Notes: a model not told the origin generated them from the letters alone. 64,000 nucleotides of DNA from Deltaproteobacteria bacterium (GCA_029860075.1 JAOUBX010000001.1:25965-89964), one strand, 5' to 3'. Positions 16,090 to 24,964 are shown, counted from the stretch's first letter. Translations and numbers: made by a program.

Positions 16090-18159
16090 ATGACTAATCC
16101 AGGTGCAGAAAGCAGGAAGCATGATAAGCTTATCTTCCTTTTTGTTTCTTTTGCCGCTTTTTTTATCGCTGTCTTTCCCATCGCAAATTATGATCTCTTT
16201 TGGCATCTGGCTTTTGGTAAAGTTCAGTTTTTAGAAAAAGCCTATTTATCTACAGAAATATTTTCCCATACGAGAAATGGTCAGCCCTGGTTTAATCACA
16301 CCTGGCTGACGGGCTTGACTTTTTATATTGTTTATTCCTTCACCGGTTATAAGGGCTTAATTTTAATGAAGGCGCTATTGATTTTCGGTATTGCCCTTAT
16401 GATGACGAAAGTGCTGAATGACAGGGGCCATCATAAAGGCGTTATAATTACATTAATTCTTTTGATGCTTTTATCGAGCCTTTTCAGGTATCTGGAACGC
16501 CCTCATCTGATTACTTACTTTTTTCTTACGCTTACCTATTTTATTTTAGAGCGATATGTTCGGGGAATAAAGGGTCCCAAAATACTTTTTTTGCTGCCTT
16601 TCATTGGTCTTCTTTGGGTTAATTTTCATTCCGGTGTTGTTTTTGGTCCCTTTCTTGTTTCTCTTTTCATTTTAGCGGAAGCCCTCAGGCAAATCCTTGT
16701 GGAGAGGACTTTGTTCAGTATAGAAATATTGAGGAGAGTAAAATGGCTGTTATTGGGCTTGTTTGGGCTGCTGGCAGGTTCCCTGGTCAATCCTAACGGC
16801 ATTAAACCCTATAGCCAGTGGCTTGGCATGGGGGGCAAGCTTGATTTACAGGGGGTATCGGTTAATTATATGGCCGCCATGGGAACGGAATTTCTTCCTC
16901 CCGCCTTTCAGGAATTTCCTCTTTTCTGGTTTTCTCTCACGGCCATTTTTTTATTGGTAATTTTTTATTATAAAAGGATTGATATTGTCGATATGGCTGT
17001 GGCCCTGCCGTTTCTCATCCTTGCCCTTAGATACAACCGTGCTATTGGCATGTTCAATATTTTTATGCTCCCATTTTTTGCATCCCTTCTTGAGGGGTTT
17101 GTAAGGACAAGTAAAGTGGGCAAAAAGATAGCAGGTTTTTTCCTGATCCTGCTGCTGGGGCTCACCCTGCATTTAAAGTTTTTTGAAGATATGGGGAAAT
17201 ACCGTTTTGCTTTTGGGCTGAATGAAGATTATACGCCTGTTGATAGTGCAAAGTTTATTTCAAATAACGATCTTCCGGGGAATATGTTTAATACGGAAGC
17301 GCTCGGTGGATACCTTGAATGGATCTTCTATCCCGGGAGGATGGTCTTTTATGATAACAGGACAACCATTTTTGGGCAGCTTTATGAGGAGATGCATAAG
17401 CCGGGCTTTATGGAAAAGTATAATGTTAATTATGGCATTGTCATGAGGAGCCAGTTTCCACCGGAGATTCTTTTTCCTGAAAAGAACTGGGCTCTCATTT
17501 TCTGGGATCAATGCTGTTCAATATATTTAAAAAGGGTCCCTCAAAATGCCGAACTAATTGAAAGATACAGCATCAGATATTTCAGGCCAACCTTGAATTT
17601 AAAAGCGGCGGTAAGGCGTGCAAAAAGAGAGGGTGCATCTAAAAAGATCATTAAAGAAATGGAAACGCACCTTCATTATGTGGATAACTTAAATGCTTTT
17701 GTCGCTCTTGCAGAACTTTATGAAGAAACAGGGAAAAGTGAAAAAGAAAAAACCGCTTTTTTTATGGAGGGACTTAAAAGGTGGCCTGACTCTCCTGCCG
17801 TACCCCTTGTTCTTGCCAATAGTTTTTACAGGGCAGGTAAAAACAAGGTTGCCAAAAAGTATTATAATGAGGTTATAAAAAAAGGGGGAGGCGATGCCTA
17901 TGTTTACCTTAACCTGGGTTATATTGCATACGATGAAGGTTTTTTAAAAGAGGCTGAGGCCAACTTTATGAGGTCTTTAAGGTATGATAGCGATTTTGAC
18001 TCTCCTTATTATGGTCTTGGAATTGTCTATGAAAAGAGTGGCAAGTTAAAAAAAGCTGTTAAATATTTACAGGAATATGTTAAAAGAAGTCATGATATGA
18101 GGTGGAAAACAATTGCCGGGAATAAATTAAAAGAATTAAAAAAGAATGAAAAAAACTAA
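16090..18159 (+). CDS. Polytopic membrane protein with C-terminal TPR repeats
   Basis: 689 residues. About ten membrane segments fill residues 15-400, with loop motifs NYDLFWHLAFGK and WFNHTWLTGL near the N-terminus that resemble the catalytic first loop of GT-C proteins. A soluble periplasmic part follows (about 400-540), then three TPR units in the last 140 residues. I cannot assign it beyond GT-C-like. It is the third membrane/TPR fusion in this block. Its 3' end overlaps the next gene by 14 bases. Confidence 0.78.
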   Translation: MTNPGAESRKHDKLIFLFVSFAAFFIAVFPIANYDLFWHLAFGKVQFLEKAYLSTEIFSHTRNGQPWFNHTWLTGLTFYIVYSFTGYKGLILMKALLIFGIALMMTKVLNDRGHHKGVIITLILLMLLSSLFRYLERPHLITYFFLTLTYFILERYVRGIKGPKILFLLPFIGLLWVNFHSGVVFGPFLVSLFILAEALRQILVERTLFSIEILRRVKWLLLGLFGLLAGSLVNPNGIKPYSQWLGMGGKLDLQGVSVNYMAAMGTEFLPPAFQEFPLFWFSLTAIFLLVIFYYKRIDIVDMAVALPFLILALRYNRAIGMFNIFMLPFFASLLEGFVRTSKVGKKIAGFFLILLLGLTLHLKFFEDMGKYRFAFGLNEDYTPVDSAKFISNNDLPGNMFNTEALGGYLEWIFYPGRMVFYDNRTTIFGQLYEEMHKPGFMEKYNVNYGIVMRSQFPPEILFPEKNWALIFWDQCCSIYLKRVPQNAELIERYSIRYFRPTLNLKAAVRRAKREGASKKIIKEMETHLHYVDNLNAFVALAELYEETGKSEKEKTAFFMEGLKRWPDSPAVPLVLANSFYRAGKNKVAKKYYNEVIKKGGGDAYVYLNLGYIAYDEGFLKEAEANFMRSLRYDSDFDSPYYGLGIVYEKSGKLKKAVKYLQEYVKRSHDMRWKTIAGNKLKELKKNEKN

Positions 18160-19126
18160 AAGCAAACAGAGAATAAGTGTCGTTATTCCACTTTATAATG
18201 AGGAAGATAACGTTAATCCTCTTTACAGGCAAGTGACGGAGTCACTGGATGGGGGTTTTTCGGAATATGAAATCATATTTGTCGATGATGGCAGCACGGA
18301 TAAGACATTCGGTCTTTTGAAGGAGGTTGGCTCACAGGATTCCCGTGTCAAGGTGATATCATTCAGACGTAACTTTGGTCAGACTGCCGCTATGGCAGCG
18401 GGCTTTGATTATGCAAAGGGGGACGTTATTGTGCCCATGGATGGTGATCTTCAGAATGATCCCGGCGACATTCCGACACTTGTTGCGAAAATAGAAGAAG
18501 GATACGATGTGGTCAGTGGCTGGCGGAAATCCAGGAAAGATCCATTCATCAGCAGGAAGCTCCCGTCGATGATTGCTAACAGACTAATATCGAAAATCAC
18601 AGGTGTGGCATTGCATGATTATGGTTGTTCTTTAAAGGCCTACAGGCATGAAGTCATTGAGAACCTAAGGCTCTATGGTGAAATGCACCGCTTTATTCCT
18701 GCTCTCGCAAGCTGGGCGGGAGCAAAAGTGACTGAAGTTCCCGTCAATCATTTACCGAGGCGGTTTGGTAAGAGCAAGTATGGCATATCGAGAACATTCA
18801 AGGTGATTTTAGATCTTATAGCGGTAAAGTTTCTTCTCAGTTACTCAACTATGCCCACAAGGCTTTTCGGCAAACTCGGGTTTAGCGCATTTGCCTTCAG
18901 TTTTTTTTCATTTGGATTAACCCTGTATATGAAGTTTTTTGACGGGCTAAGCATGAACAGGAACCCTCTCTTCCTGTTGTCGGTACTCATTTTTTTTATG
19001 GGGGTTCAGTTTATTTCTATCGGTCTTATTGCGGAGATAAATGTGCGCACCTACCATGAATCGCAGGGAAAGCCCATATATGTGATTAAAGAAACCATGG
19101 GTGTAACGTCAGGCGCGGATTCATAG
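18146..19126 (+). CDS. GT2 glycosyltransferase with two C-terminal membrane segments (GtrB/ArnC type)
   Basis: 326 residues. The catalytic domain shows ISVVIPLYNEEDNV, IIFVDDGSTDKT, FRRNFGQTAAMAAGFD and MDGDLQNDPGDIP with the DxD metal site, all typical of DPM1/GtrB/ArnC polyprenyl-phosphate glycosyltransferases. The RRFGKSKYG motif follows at about 215. Two hydrophobic helices (about 245-270 and 280-305) anchor it. It likely makes an undecaprenyl-phosphate sugar used as donor by the GT-C-like proteins of this block. It overlaps the preceding gene by 14 bases and the following gene by one base (TAGTG). Confidence 0.92.
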   Translation: MKKTKSKQRISVVIPLYNEEDNVNPLYRQVTESLDGGFSEYEIIFVDDGSTDKTFGLLKEVGSQDSRVKVISFRRNFGQTAAMAAGFDYAKGDVIVPMDGDLQNDPGDIPTLVAKIEEGYDVVSGWRKSRKDPFISRKLPSMIANRLISKITGVALHDYGCSLKAYRHEVIENLRLYGEMHRFIPALASWAGAKVTEVPVNHLPRRFGKSKYGISRTFKVILDLIAVKFLLSYSTMPTRLFGKLGFSAFAFSFFSFGLTLYMKFFDGLSMNRNPLFLLSVLIFFMGVQFISIGLIAEINVRTYHESQGKPIYVIKETMGVTSGADS

Positions 19127-20301
19127 TGAATATTCTTTTTCTGGCCCCTCAGCCTTTTATGGAAAAACGAGGTACTCCCCTGGCCGTGTTTCAGGTTCTC
19201 AAGGCGCTTGGAGAGCTTGGTCACAGCATCGATCTGGTTACCTATCATTTAGGCGAAGACCGGCGCATAGAGGGAGTAAAACACTTTAGAACGCCTTCCT
19301 TTCCCTTTATTAAAAAGGTTAAAAAAGGGCAGTCCCTTGCCAAAGTTTTCCTTGATGTTTTTGTCTTTATCAAAGCATTAAATTTACTGAAAAAAAACAG
19401 CTACGACTGTATTCATGCCGTAGAAGAGGCAGCTACAATGGGGATATTTCTTAAAGGTTTCTATAATAAGCCCCTTATATACGACATGGATTCAAGTATG
19501 CCGGATCAGTTGAGGGATTCAACGTCCCCATTCTGGAGCAACGGCGCCCTTCTTCGGTTAGTCGGTTTTTTTGAAAAAAAGACGATTGGACATGCGGATT
19601 TGGTTCTGGCTGTTTGCAAGGCTCTCATGGAGAAGGTTCATTTGGTTTTTCCGGACAAACCGGTTGTGCTTTTGGAGGATATTCCTAATGTGGAACCTTT
19701 TGATCCCTCCATGAAAGATAAGGTTGAACATTTAAAGACTCAACTGGGTCTAACAAAAAACAAGGTCATTTTGTATACGGGGACCTTCGAATCATACCAG
19801 GGTATTGATCTTTTATTGGCCTCTGTTGCAAATATAGTAACCGACTTTCCCCGGGTAAAGTTGGTATTGGTCGGAGGAGATGGTGATCAGGTCGGTGAAA
19901 AATCAAGTATTGTCAAATCTATGGGGATTGAAAGGAATGTTTTGATTCTGGGAAAAAGGCCTCTTGAAGAGATGCCGCTCTTCATGGAGATGGCCGACTT
20001 GCTTGTTTCGCCCCGGAACAAGGGGACAAACACCCCCATGAAGATATATACTTATCTGCAGTCAGGAAAGCCGGTTGTTGCCACCAGGATGCTTACTCAT
20101 ACCCAGGTTTTGACTGATGATGTGGCCATACTTGTCAATGCGGACCATAAAAGCTTTTCCAGGGGCATAATGAGGGTGCTTAAAGATAGTGAACTGGGAG
20201 AGCGTATTGGAAGGGCCGGTAAAAAGCTGGTTCAAGAAAATTACAGTTACGGCAGTTTCAAAAAGAAAGTGGAGAAGGCCTACGGTCTAATAAAGAAATG
20301 A
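19126..20301 (+). CDS. GT4 family glycosyltransferase
   Basis: 391 residues, GTG start overlapping the previous stop. The N-terminal Rossmann domain has FLAPQPFMEKRGTPLAV, characteristic of group 1 transferases; the second domain holds VILYTGTFESYQGIDLLL and the donor-binding region TNTPMKIYTYLQSGKPVVAT. It is predicted to be a retaining, soluble or peripheral transferase. Donor sugar unknown. Its 3' end overlaps the radical SAM gene by ATGA. Confidence 0.9.
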   Translation: MNILFLAPQPFMEKRGTPLAVFQVLKALGELGHSIDLVTYHLGEDRRIEGVKHFRTPSFPFIKKVKKGQSLAKVFLDVFVFIKALNLLKKNSYDCIHAVEEAATMGIFLKGFYNKPLIYDMDSSMPDQLRDSTSPFWSNGALLRLVGFFEKKTIGHADLVLAVCKALMEKVHLVFPDKPVVLLEDIPNVEPFDPSMKDKVEHLKTQLGLTKNKVILYTGTFESYQGIDLLLASVANIVTDFPRVKLVLVGGDGDQVGEKSSIVKSMGIERNVLILGKRPLEEMPLFMEMADLLVSPRNKGTNTPMKIYTYLQSGKPVVATRMLTHTQVLTDDVAILVNADHKSFSRGIMRVLKDSELGERIGRAGKKLVQENYSYGSFKKKVEKAYGLIKK

Positions 20302-21386
20302 AAAAGAAAGTCAGGCAATCCGTTAATATTATGAAGTTTGTATGTGGCGGCATTAAGCCCACTGCGGGGCCCCTTAAAGTCCAGTGGGATGTGCTTTGGC
20401 GCTGCAATTCCAAATGTCTTACCTGTGACCGGTGGCAAGAGAAAGAGGGCCGGGAGATCATGCCTTTTGAAAGAGAGAAAAGGCTGCTCGAAGAATTGGC
20501 TGCCCTGGGAACGTTCAGTGTTGCCTTTTCAGGCGGTGAGCCTTTTCTAAGAAAAGATATGTGTGATTTGATTAAATTTGCCAAAGGCCTGGGGCTTACG
20601 GTGAGTCTGAACAGTAATGCGCTTTTGATCAAGGAAAGTCTTGCTGAGAAAATAATCGATTCCAATCTCGATATGATCTATTTTTCGCTTGATGGCGGAA
20701 GGGCGGAGACCAACGATTACATCAGGGGAATAAAGGGCGGCTTTGAAAAAACCTTTAAAGCTGTTAAGTTATTGCGCGAGAAAAGAAATGAAAAGCCGAA
20801 GATCTTTATTAATTGCACGGTAAATAATAAAAATGTTTCCGAGCTGCCGGAACTTGTAAGGGCTTGCTGTGAGGCCGGCGTAGACGGCATAACGATTCAG
20901 CCTGCCCATAGCTGTGATGAGATGGGTTTTTATATGCCTGACGAACTTAAATTGAGCCATGAAAATATCCCCCTTTTCAACAGAGAGTTGGGTAAGCTCA
21001 TGAGAGATTATAGCCATCTTTTTCCCATGATGGAGGACTATTTCAAATACTTTGGCACTTTCATAGAAAACCCTGCGGAACTTTATAAGTTTCGCTGTGT
21101 TGCCGCCTATACAACAGTTCAGATCCACCCCAATGGCGATGTTTATTCCTGTCCCGTTGCCTTTGAGAAAATGGGGAGCCTGATGGATGCGTCTTTTAAG
21201 GAGGTTTGGTTCTCTCAAAAAGCTGATGATCTCAGGAGAAAGGTTAAGAAAGGTGATCATCCCATGTGCTGGTTCACCTGTGTTGCGCCGGTCAACATAT
21301 TCCTTTCTTATTTTCATCCTCTAAGGTTATACAAGCTTATGAATCCGAAACTGATGAGTCATATATTGTATAAGATGGGCGGATAA
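20298..21386 (+). CDS. Radical SAM protein with SPASM-like C-terminus
   Basis: 362 residues. The [4Fe-4S] radical SAM motif is CNSKCLTC (Cys36, 40, 43), followed by FSGGEPFLRKD (SAM-binding GGE), LNSNALL and YFSLDGG. The C-terminal third has three or four further cysteines in a SPASM-like arrangement (RCVAAYTTVQIHPNGDVYSC and MCWFTC), which would bind an auxiliary cluster. SPASM proteins in glycan clusters often act as dehydrogenases or peptide modifiers; no peptide substrate gene was seen nearby. It ends the first glycosylation block and overlaps the GT4 gene by four bases. Confidence 0.88.
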   Translation: MKKKVRQSVNIMKFVCGGIKPTAGPLKVQWDVLWRCNSKCLTCDRWQEKEGREIMPFEREKRLLEELAALGTFSVAFSGGEPFLRKDMCDLIKFAKGLGLTVSLNSNALLIKESLAEKIIDSNLDMIYFSLDGGRAETNDYIRGIKGGFEKTFKAVKLLREKRNEKPKIFINCTVNNKNVSELPELVRACCEAGVDGITIQPAHSCDEMGFYMPDELKLSHENIPLFNRELGKLMRDYSHLFPMMEDYFKYFGTFIENPAELYKFRCVAAYTTVQIHPNGDVYSCPVAFEKMGSLMDASFKEVWFSQKADDLRRKVKKGDHPMCWFTCVAPVNIFLSYFHPLRLYKLMNPKLMSHILYKMGG

Positions 21387-21430
21387 TTCCGTATTGTGAA
21401 CCATTTTAAAATAGTAAATGAAGGGGTATT

Positions 21431-21691
21431 ATGAAAGACAGATCGCCCTTGATAACTATTCTCAGGATGATTGGCAAATTATTGCCAGGTGATTACTTAA
21501 AAACCTTATTCTACCTGAACTTCATCCATAAACCGCGAAAGTTCCTTCGCAACGGCATTAACAGTTTCTATCGTATTGATCACATTTACGAAGTTATTTC
21601 CGAGTTTACAAAAAACTGTGAAGGTTTTTTTTCCATAAGAACGAACTTTCTTACAGGAAAAATTTTTTGTCTCTTTCTTCCGAACCGGTAA
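21431..21691 (+). pseudogene. Truncated N-terminus of a probable SAM methyltransferase
   Basis: An 86-residue frame starts at an ATG preceded by AAGGGG. Its first 65 residues (PGDYLKTLFYLNFI, RIDHIYEVISEFTKNCEG) resemble, from memory, the region just before motif I of TylF-like class I methyltransferases, where a stretch like FSILEFG would come next. Here the sequence reads FFSIRTNFLTGKIF and stops, so motif I and everything after it is absent. No continuation was found in other frames up to 21880. I read it as a remnant cut at about 21635; an intact small protein is the alternative. Confidence 0.45.
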
Positions 21692-21712
21692 GATACCGGA
21701 CTAATGATTCGG
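21680..21712. other. Nested hairpin in the island boundary
   Basis: CCGGT (21685-21689), a five-base loop and ACCGG (21695-21699) form a perfect inner stem; CCGAA (21680-21684) and TTCGG (21708-21712) form an outer stem with an 8-base bulge. No T tract follows, so it is not an ordinary terminator. It overlaps the end of the truncated frame. Confidence 0.4.
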
Positions 21713-21925
21713 CCCTTCCCTGATAACTCATCACTTGTCGCGTTCATTATCAACTTTACCGTTTCGGCAGAGTAAGGGTAATAGTGTGTTTATTCCCGAA
21801 AACTCATTAGCCAACTATACAATTCATTTCAGTCGTTTTTTGAGTGTGATGGAATTGCAGGGAAAGTAAAAAGTCAATTTACTTGAATGACAGCCGGATC
21901 AGCATAATCGAATCACTTTATTCTG

Positions 21926-21954
21926 TTGACTTTGGGTCGAGATATATTTATTAT
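21926..21954 (+). promoter_or_regulatory. Sigma70-type promoter of the island regulator
   Basis: TTGACT (21926-21931), a 17-base spacer and TATTAT (21949-21954). The predicted transcript start, about seven bases downstream, lies almost at the ATG of the regulator at 21964. Confidence 0.6.
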
Positions 21955-21970
21955 GTTCATAATATGAACA
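21954..21970. promoter_or_regulatory. Perfect 7-3-7 palindrome, probable autoregulatory operator
   Basis: TGTTCAT (21954-21960), AAT, ATGAACA (21964-21970) is a perfect inverted repeat. It begins at the last base of the -10 box and contains the regulator's start codon, an ideal place for a dimeric repressor to block its own promoter. Confidence 0.6.
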
Positions 21971-22587
21971 GTAAAAATAACAATGAAACTTCCTATCGCT
22001 ATCTCCAACTTCTTGAAGAAATATCAAAAGATGAACCCTTGTCCCAGAGGGACTTGAGCAAAAGGCTCGGTATAGCAGTAGGGCTTGTTAATTCCTATAT
22101 AAAAAACTTCGTTACTAAAGGTTATCTAAGGGTTAAAGCTTTCCCCAAAAATCGCTACAAATATCTTCTTACCCCAAAAGGGCTGACGGAAAAAACGCGG
22201 CTTACCTACCAGCATCTTCATTATTTTACAAATCTATATACAACAGTCAGGAAGGATTTTAGAAAGATTTTTCTTGAAATGGATAAAGAAGGGGTGCGGA
22301 AGGTATTATTTTGCGGCGTTGATGAGGTTGCTGAAATTGCCTACTTGTCTATGCAGGAAACACCACTGGAACTGGTGGGGGTGGTTGACAATGAGGGGGT
22401 GGGGCAGGTTTTTTTTAATCATGAGGTGGGGCCGCTAAATATAATAAATGCTATTGAAAAAGATAAAATTCTCGTTACTTCTTTGAAGAGAAGTAACGCT
22501 CTGGTTAGTTCTTTGGAAAAAAATGGCATAGATAGGGGAATAATAAGTTATTTAGGGTTAGATGTTGAAGATTTGTTGTCTGAATGA
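21964..22587 (+). CDS. Winged helix-turn-helix transcriptional regulator of the polysaccharide locus
   Basis: 207 residues from the ATG at 21964; a TTG at 21883 is open but lies upstream of the apparent promoter. Residues about 12-72 form a winged helix (LSQRDLSKRLGIAVGLVNSYIKNF recognition region split by a turn, then a wing KAFPKNRYKYLLTPKG). A helical linker follows, and residues about 110-207 look like a Rossmann-type domain (KVLFCGVDEVAEIAYL, LELVGVVDN), which could sense a nucleotide sugar or similar ligand. Regulators of this build commonly open exopolysaccharide or LPS loci in deltaproteobacteria. It is the first gene of the heptose/phosphoramidate island. Confidence 0.85.
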   Translation: MNSKNNNETSYRYLQLLEEISKDEPLSQRDLSKRLGIAVGLVNSYIKNFVTKGYLRVKAFPKNRYKYLLTPKGLTEKTRLTYQHLHYFTNLYTTVRKDFRKIFLEMDKEGVRKVLFCGVDEVAEIAYLSMQETPLELVGVVDNEGVGQVFFNHEVGPLNIINAIEKDKILVTSLKRSNALVSSLEKNGIDRGIISYLGLDVEDLLSE

Positions 22588-22636
22588 TAATTTTCTATCC
22601 CTTTGATGGTCTTTTAAAATAAAATGAATTAAAATT

Positions 22637-23167
22637 ATGACAAAAAAGGCAGCAGTTTTTTTGGATCGTGATGGTGTTATTAATAAAAAAATGCCGGAAG
22701 ATGATTATGTTAAAGAATGGGAGGAATTCATTTTTTTACCCGGTGTTTTTGAGGCTGTAAGCAATATTAAGGGTAAAGGTTATTTAATTATTATTATTAC
22801 AAATCAACGGTGTATAGCCAGGAATATAATTGATGAAGATACATTGAGGGGAATCCATGAAAAAATGGTAAGTGAAATACAAAAGCATGGTGGTCATATT
22901 GATTCCATTTATTTCTGCCCCCATAATATTGATGATAATTGTAAGTGCAGAAAACCTGAAATAGGCATGATTTCCAATGCACTAGCCGATTTTAAAAAGG
23001 TGGATATAGAGATTGACCTTGAAAAGAGTTATATGGTTGGTGATTCTGAAAAGGATATAAAGGCAGGTAACTCAGCAGGCGTTAAAACAATAAGAATTGG
23101 CAAAAAAATAAGTATCGCGGATTTTGCAAGCAACTCCCTGTTAGATGCCGTTAAATTTTTGCAATAA
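22637..23167 (+). CDS. gmhB: D-glycero-D-manno-heptose 1,7-bisphosphate phosphatase (GmhB-like)
   Basis: 176 residues of the HAD superfamily. The nucleophile motif is FLDRDGVIN (Asp10, Asp12), the second motif IIITNQ, and the acidic motif MVGDSEKDIKAG. The GmhB-specific zinc loop is present as CPHNIDDNCKC (Cys94, His96, Cys102, Cys104). It removes the C7 phosphate of heptose 1,7-bisphosphate in the cytoplasm, a step of nucleotide-activated heptose synthesis. The matching kinase (HddA) and guanylyltransferase (HddC) are at 41670 and 42646, so the likely product is GDP-D-glycero-alpha-D-manno-heptose. A house-keeping LPS-core copy may exist elsewhere. Confidence 0.9.
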   Translation: MTKKAAVFLDRDGVINKKMPEDDYVKEWEEFIFLPGVFEAVSNIKGKGYLIIIITNQRCIARNIIDEDTLRGIHEKMVSEIQKHGGHIDSIYFCPHNIDDNCKCRKPEIGMISNALADFKKVDIEIDLEKSYMVGDSEKDIKAGNSAGVKTIRIGKKISIADFASNSLLDAVKFLQ

Positions 23168-23188
23168 CAATATTTTAAGAGGAACCAA

Positions 23189-24214
23189 ATGAAGGGTGAT
23201 AAGAATAAAAGAGCTTTAATAACCGGAGTTTCGGGGATGGTTGGTTCGCACCTTGCCGATTACCTGCTTGAGCATACCGATTGGGACATACACGGTATGT
23301 GTCGCTGGCGAAGCCCCCAGGACAATCTTATGCACCTCCTTGATCGAGCCAACGAGGGAGACCGTCTTTTTTTTCATTATGGTGATCTAAGGGACTATAT
23401 ATCTTTACAAAATGTCGTAGAAGAGGTGAAGCCGGATTTTGTTTTTCACCTGGCTGCCCAGAGTTATCCACAGACCAGTTTTACCTCCCCTCTTGATACG
23501 ATGGATACAAACATACAGGGGACGGAGCGGTTACTGGAAGCATTAAGGCGTTGTCCGGGTCTGGACCCGGTAATACATGTATGTTCATCTTCGGAAGTAT
23601 ATGGCCGTGTACCAAAGGAGAAACTGCCAATAAATGAAGAGTGTACTTTTCATCCTGCTTCTCCTTATGCCATTTCCAAGGTGGGAACAGACCTGATCGG
23701 CAGGTATCATGCCGAGGCCTATGGGCAGCAGGTTATGGTTACCAGAATGTTTACTCATACGGGCCCAAGGCGTGGAGATGTTTTTGCCGAATCTACTTTT
23801 GCAAAACAGATTGCAATGATTGAAGCCGGGAAGATTCCACCGGTAATCAAGGTAGGAAACCTGGACTCTTTACGAACATGGTCTGATGTGAGGGATGCTG
23901 TTCGGGCTTATTATATGCTTGTTACGGTGAATCCGAATCCTGGTGAATCCTATAATATCGGGGGCGTGTATTCCTGTGCCGTTAGAGAAATGCTTGATTT
24001 TCTGATTTCCATCTCTACTTATAAGGGGATTGAGGTTGAAACAGATCCTGCCAGGTTGCGTCCCATAGATGCAGACCTGCAGGTACCGGATACTGCTAAA
24101 TTTGAAAATCATACGGGATGGAAGCCTGAAATCCCCTTTGAAAAAACAATGCAGGATTTGCTCGATTACTGGCGATCTCGGGTCAACTCCGGTGAAAGTT
24201 TTTTAACGAGGTAA
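23189..24214 (+). CDS. GDP-sugar 4,6-dehydratase (GDP-mannose/GDP-heptose type SDR)
   Basis: 341 residues, extended SDR. NAD(P)-binding GVSGMVGS (13-20), the dehydratase signature SSSEVYG with its Ser/Glu pair, catalytic Tyr160 and Lys164 in SPYAISK, and the C-terminal LRPIDADLQVPDTAKF typical of GDP-mannose 4,6-dehydratases. It would convert a GDP-hexose or GDP-heptose to the 4-keto-6-deoxy form. Given gmhB just upstream and hddA/hddC downstream, GDP-D-glycero-D-manno-heptose is the more likely substrate, as for WcbK/DmhA enzymes; GDP-mannose cannot be excluded. Unlike the three other SDRs of the island, its active site is intact. Confidence 0.88.
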   Translation: MKGDKNKRALITGVSGMVGSHLADYLLEHTDWDIHGMCRWRSPQDNLMHLLDRANEGDRLFFHYGDLRDYISLQNVVEEVKPDFVFHLAAQSYPQTSFTSPLDTMDTNIQGTERLLEALRRCPGLDPVIHVCSSSEVYGRVPKEKLPINEECTFHPASPYAISKVGTDLIGRYHAEAYGQQVMVTRMFTHTGPRRGDVFAESTFAKQIAMIEAGKIPPVIKVGNLDSLRTWSDVRDAVRAYYMLVTVNPNPGESYNIGGVYSCAVREMLDFLISISTYKGIEVETDPARLRPIDADLQVPDTAKFENHTGWKPEIPFEKTMQDLLDYWRSRVNSGESFLTR

Positions 24215-24424
24215 TTGTCCTGGAAACAGCAGTTGGATCATGGTTTCTCGCGCAAGTGCTTGATTTCACCGCACTTCCAAAAAATGCCCGCTCAGGCAAT
24301 GGGTGAAGCCAGGATTTTTTGAAAGCGCTGTGAAAGCAACAGGTCACGCTGTAAATTCATGTCCAACTGCCTTTTTCCAGGTGATGAGTCAGGCAGGGGA
24401 CTTGCCGGTAATTGGAGAGACTCT

Positions 24425-24964
24425 ATGGATTCAAGGTTGACGAGAGCAGCATGCACTGATCTTCAGCCTGTTGAAGATATATATTCGAATGAATGGTTTA
24501 CCGTTCGAAATCGTGGCGGATATTTTACGGTAGAGAACAGATTGCCGCAAGTTATGATATTACCCATTATTGGGGATAGTAGTGTTGTTATGATAAGAGT
24601 AAGGCGCCCGGTGTTGGATGATTGCCCCCTTGAATTGCCTGCAGGCGGGATGCTTGCAGGAGAAGCACCTGAGGATGGTGCTGCGAGAGAGCTTGCAGAA
24701 GAGACGGGTATCGTTATATCTGATAAATCTCGCTTTATTCCCATGCCGCCGCTTTCTGTCTCTCCAAATCGAAATCCTAATTTGATTTATGTATTCAGGG
24801 TGCATCTCAGTGAAAAGGAATATGAGAAAAGGCTGCCACATGATGAAGAAGTTGAGGGAATTGTATCTCTTGGCATTGATGATGTGAAAAAGAAGATTTG
24901 TAGTGGTGAAATTTACGTAACGACACCTGTTGCGGTCATCAGTTCCTATCTTTTCAGGGGCTAA
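24425..24964 (+). CDS. NUDIX hydrolase
   Basis: About 179 residues from the ATG at 24425, chosen because TTGGAGAG lies eight bases upstream; an ATG at 24359 is also in frame. The Nudix box is perfect: GGMLAGEAPEDG then AARELAEETGI, fitting Gx5Ex7REUxEExGU. Overall build resembles ADP-ribose or nucleotide-sugar pyrophosphatases. In this island it may trim or recycle a nucleotide-sugar by-product. It is preceded by about 200 bases without a clear gene. Confidence 0.85.
   Translation: MDSRLTRAACTDLQPVEDIYSNEWFTVRNRGGYFTVENRLPQVMILPIIGDSSVVMIRVRRPVLDDCPLELPAGGMLAGEAPEDGAARELAEETGIVISDKSRFIPMPPLSVSPNRNPNLIYVFRVHLSEKEYEKRLPHDEEVEGIVSLGIDDVKKKICSGEIYVTTPVAVISSYLFRG

Larger units (their letters stand above)
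21387..21963. other. Boundary between the two polysaccharide blocks
   Basis: Apart from a truncated reading frame (21431-21691), a nested hairpin and the regulator's promoter, this 577-base stretch has no credible gene. It marks the change from the first glycosylation block to the regulator-led capsule island and may be a recombination junction. Confidence 0.5.
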
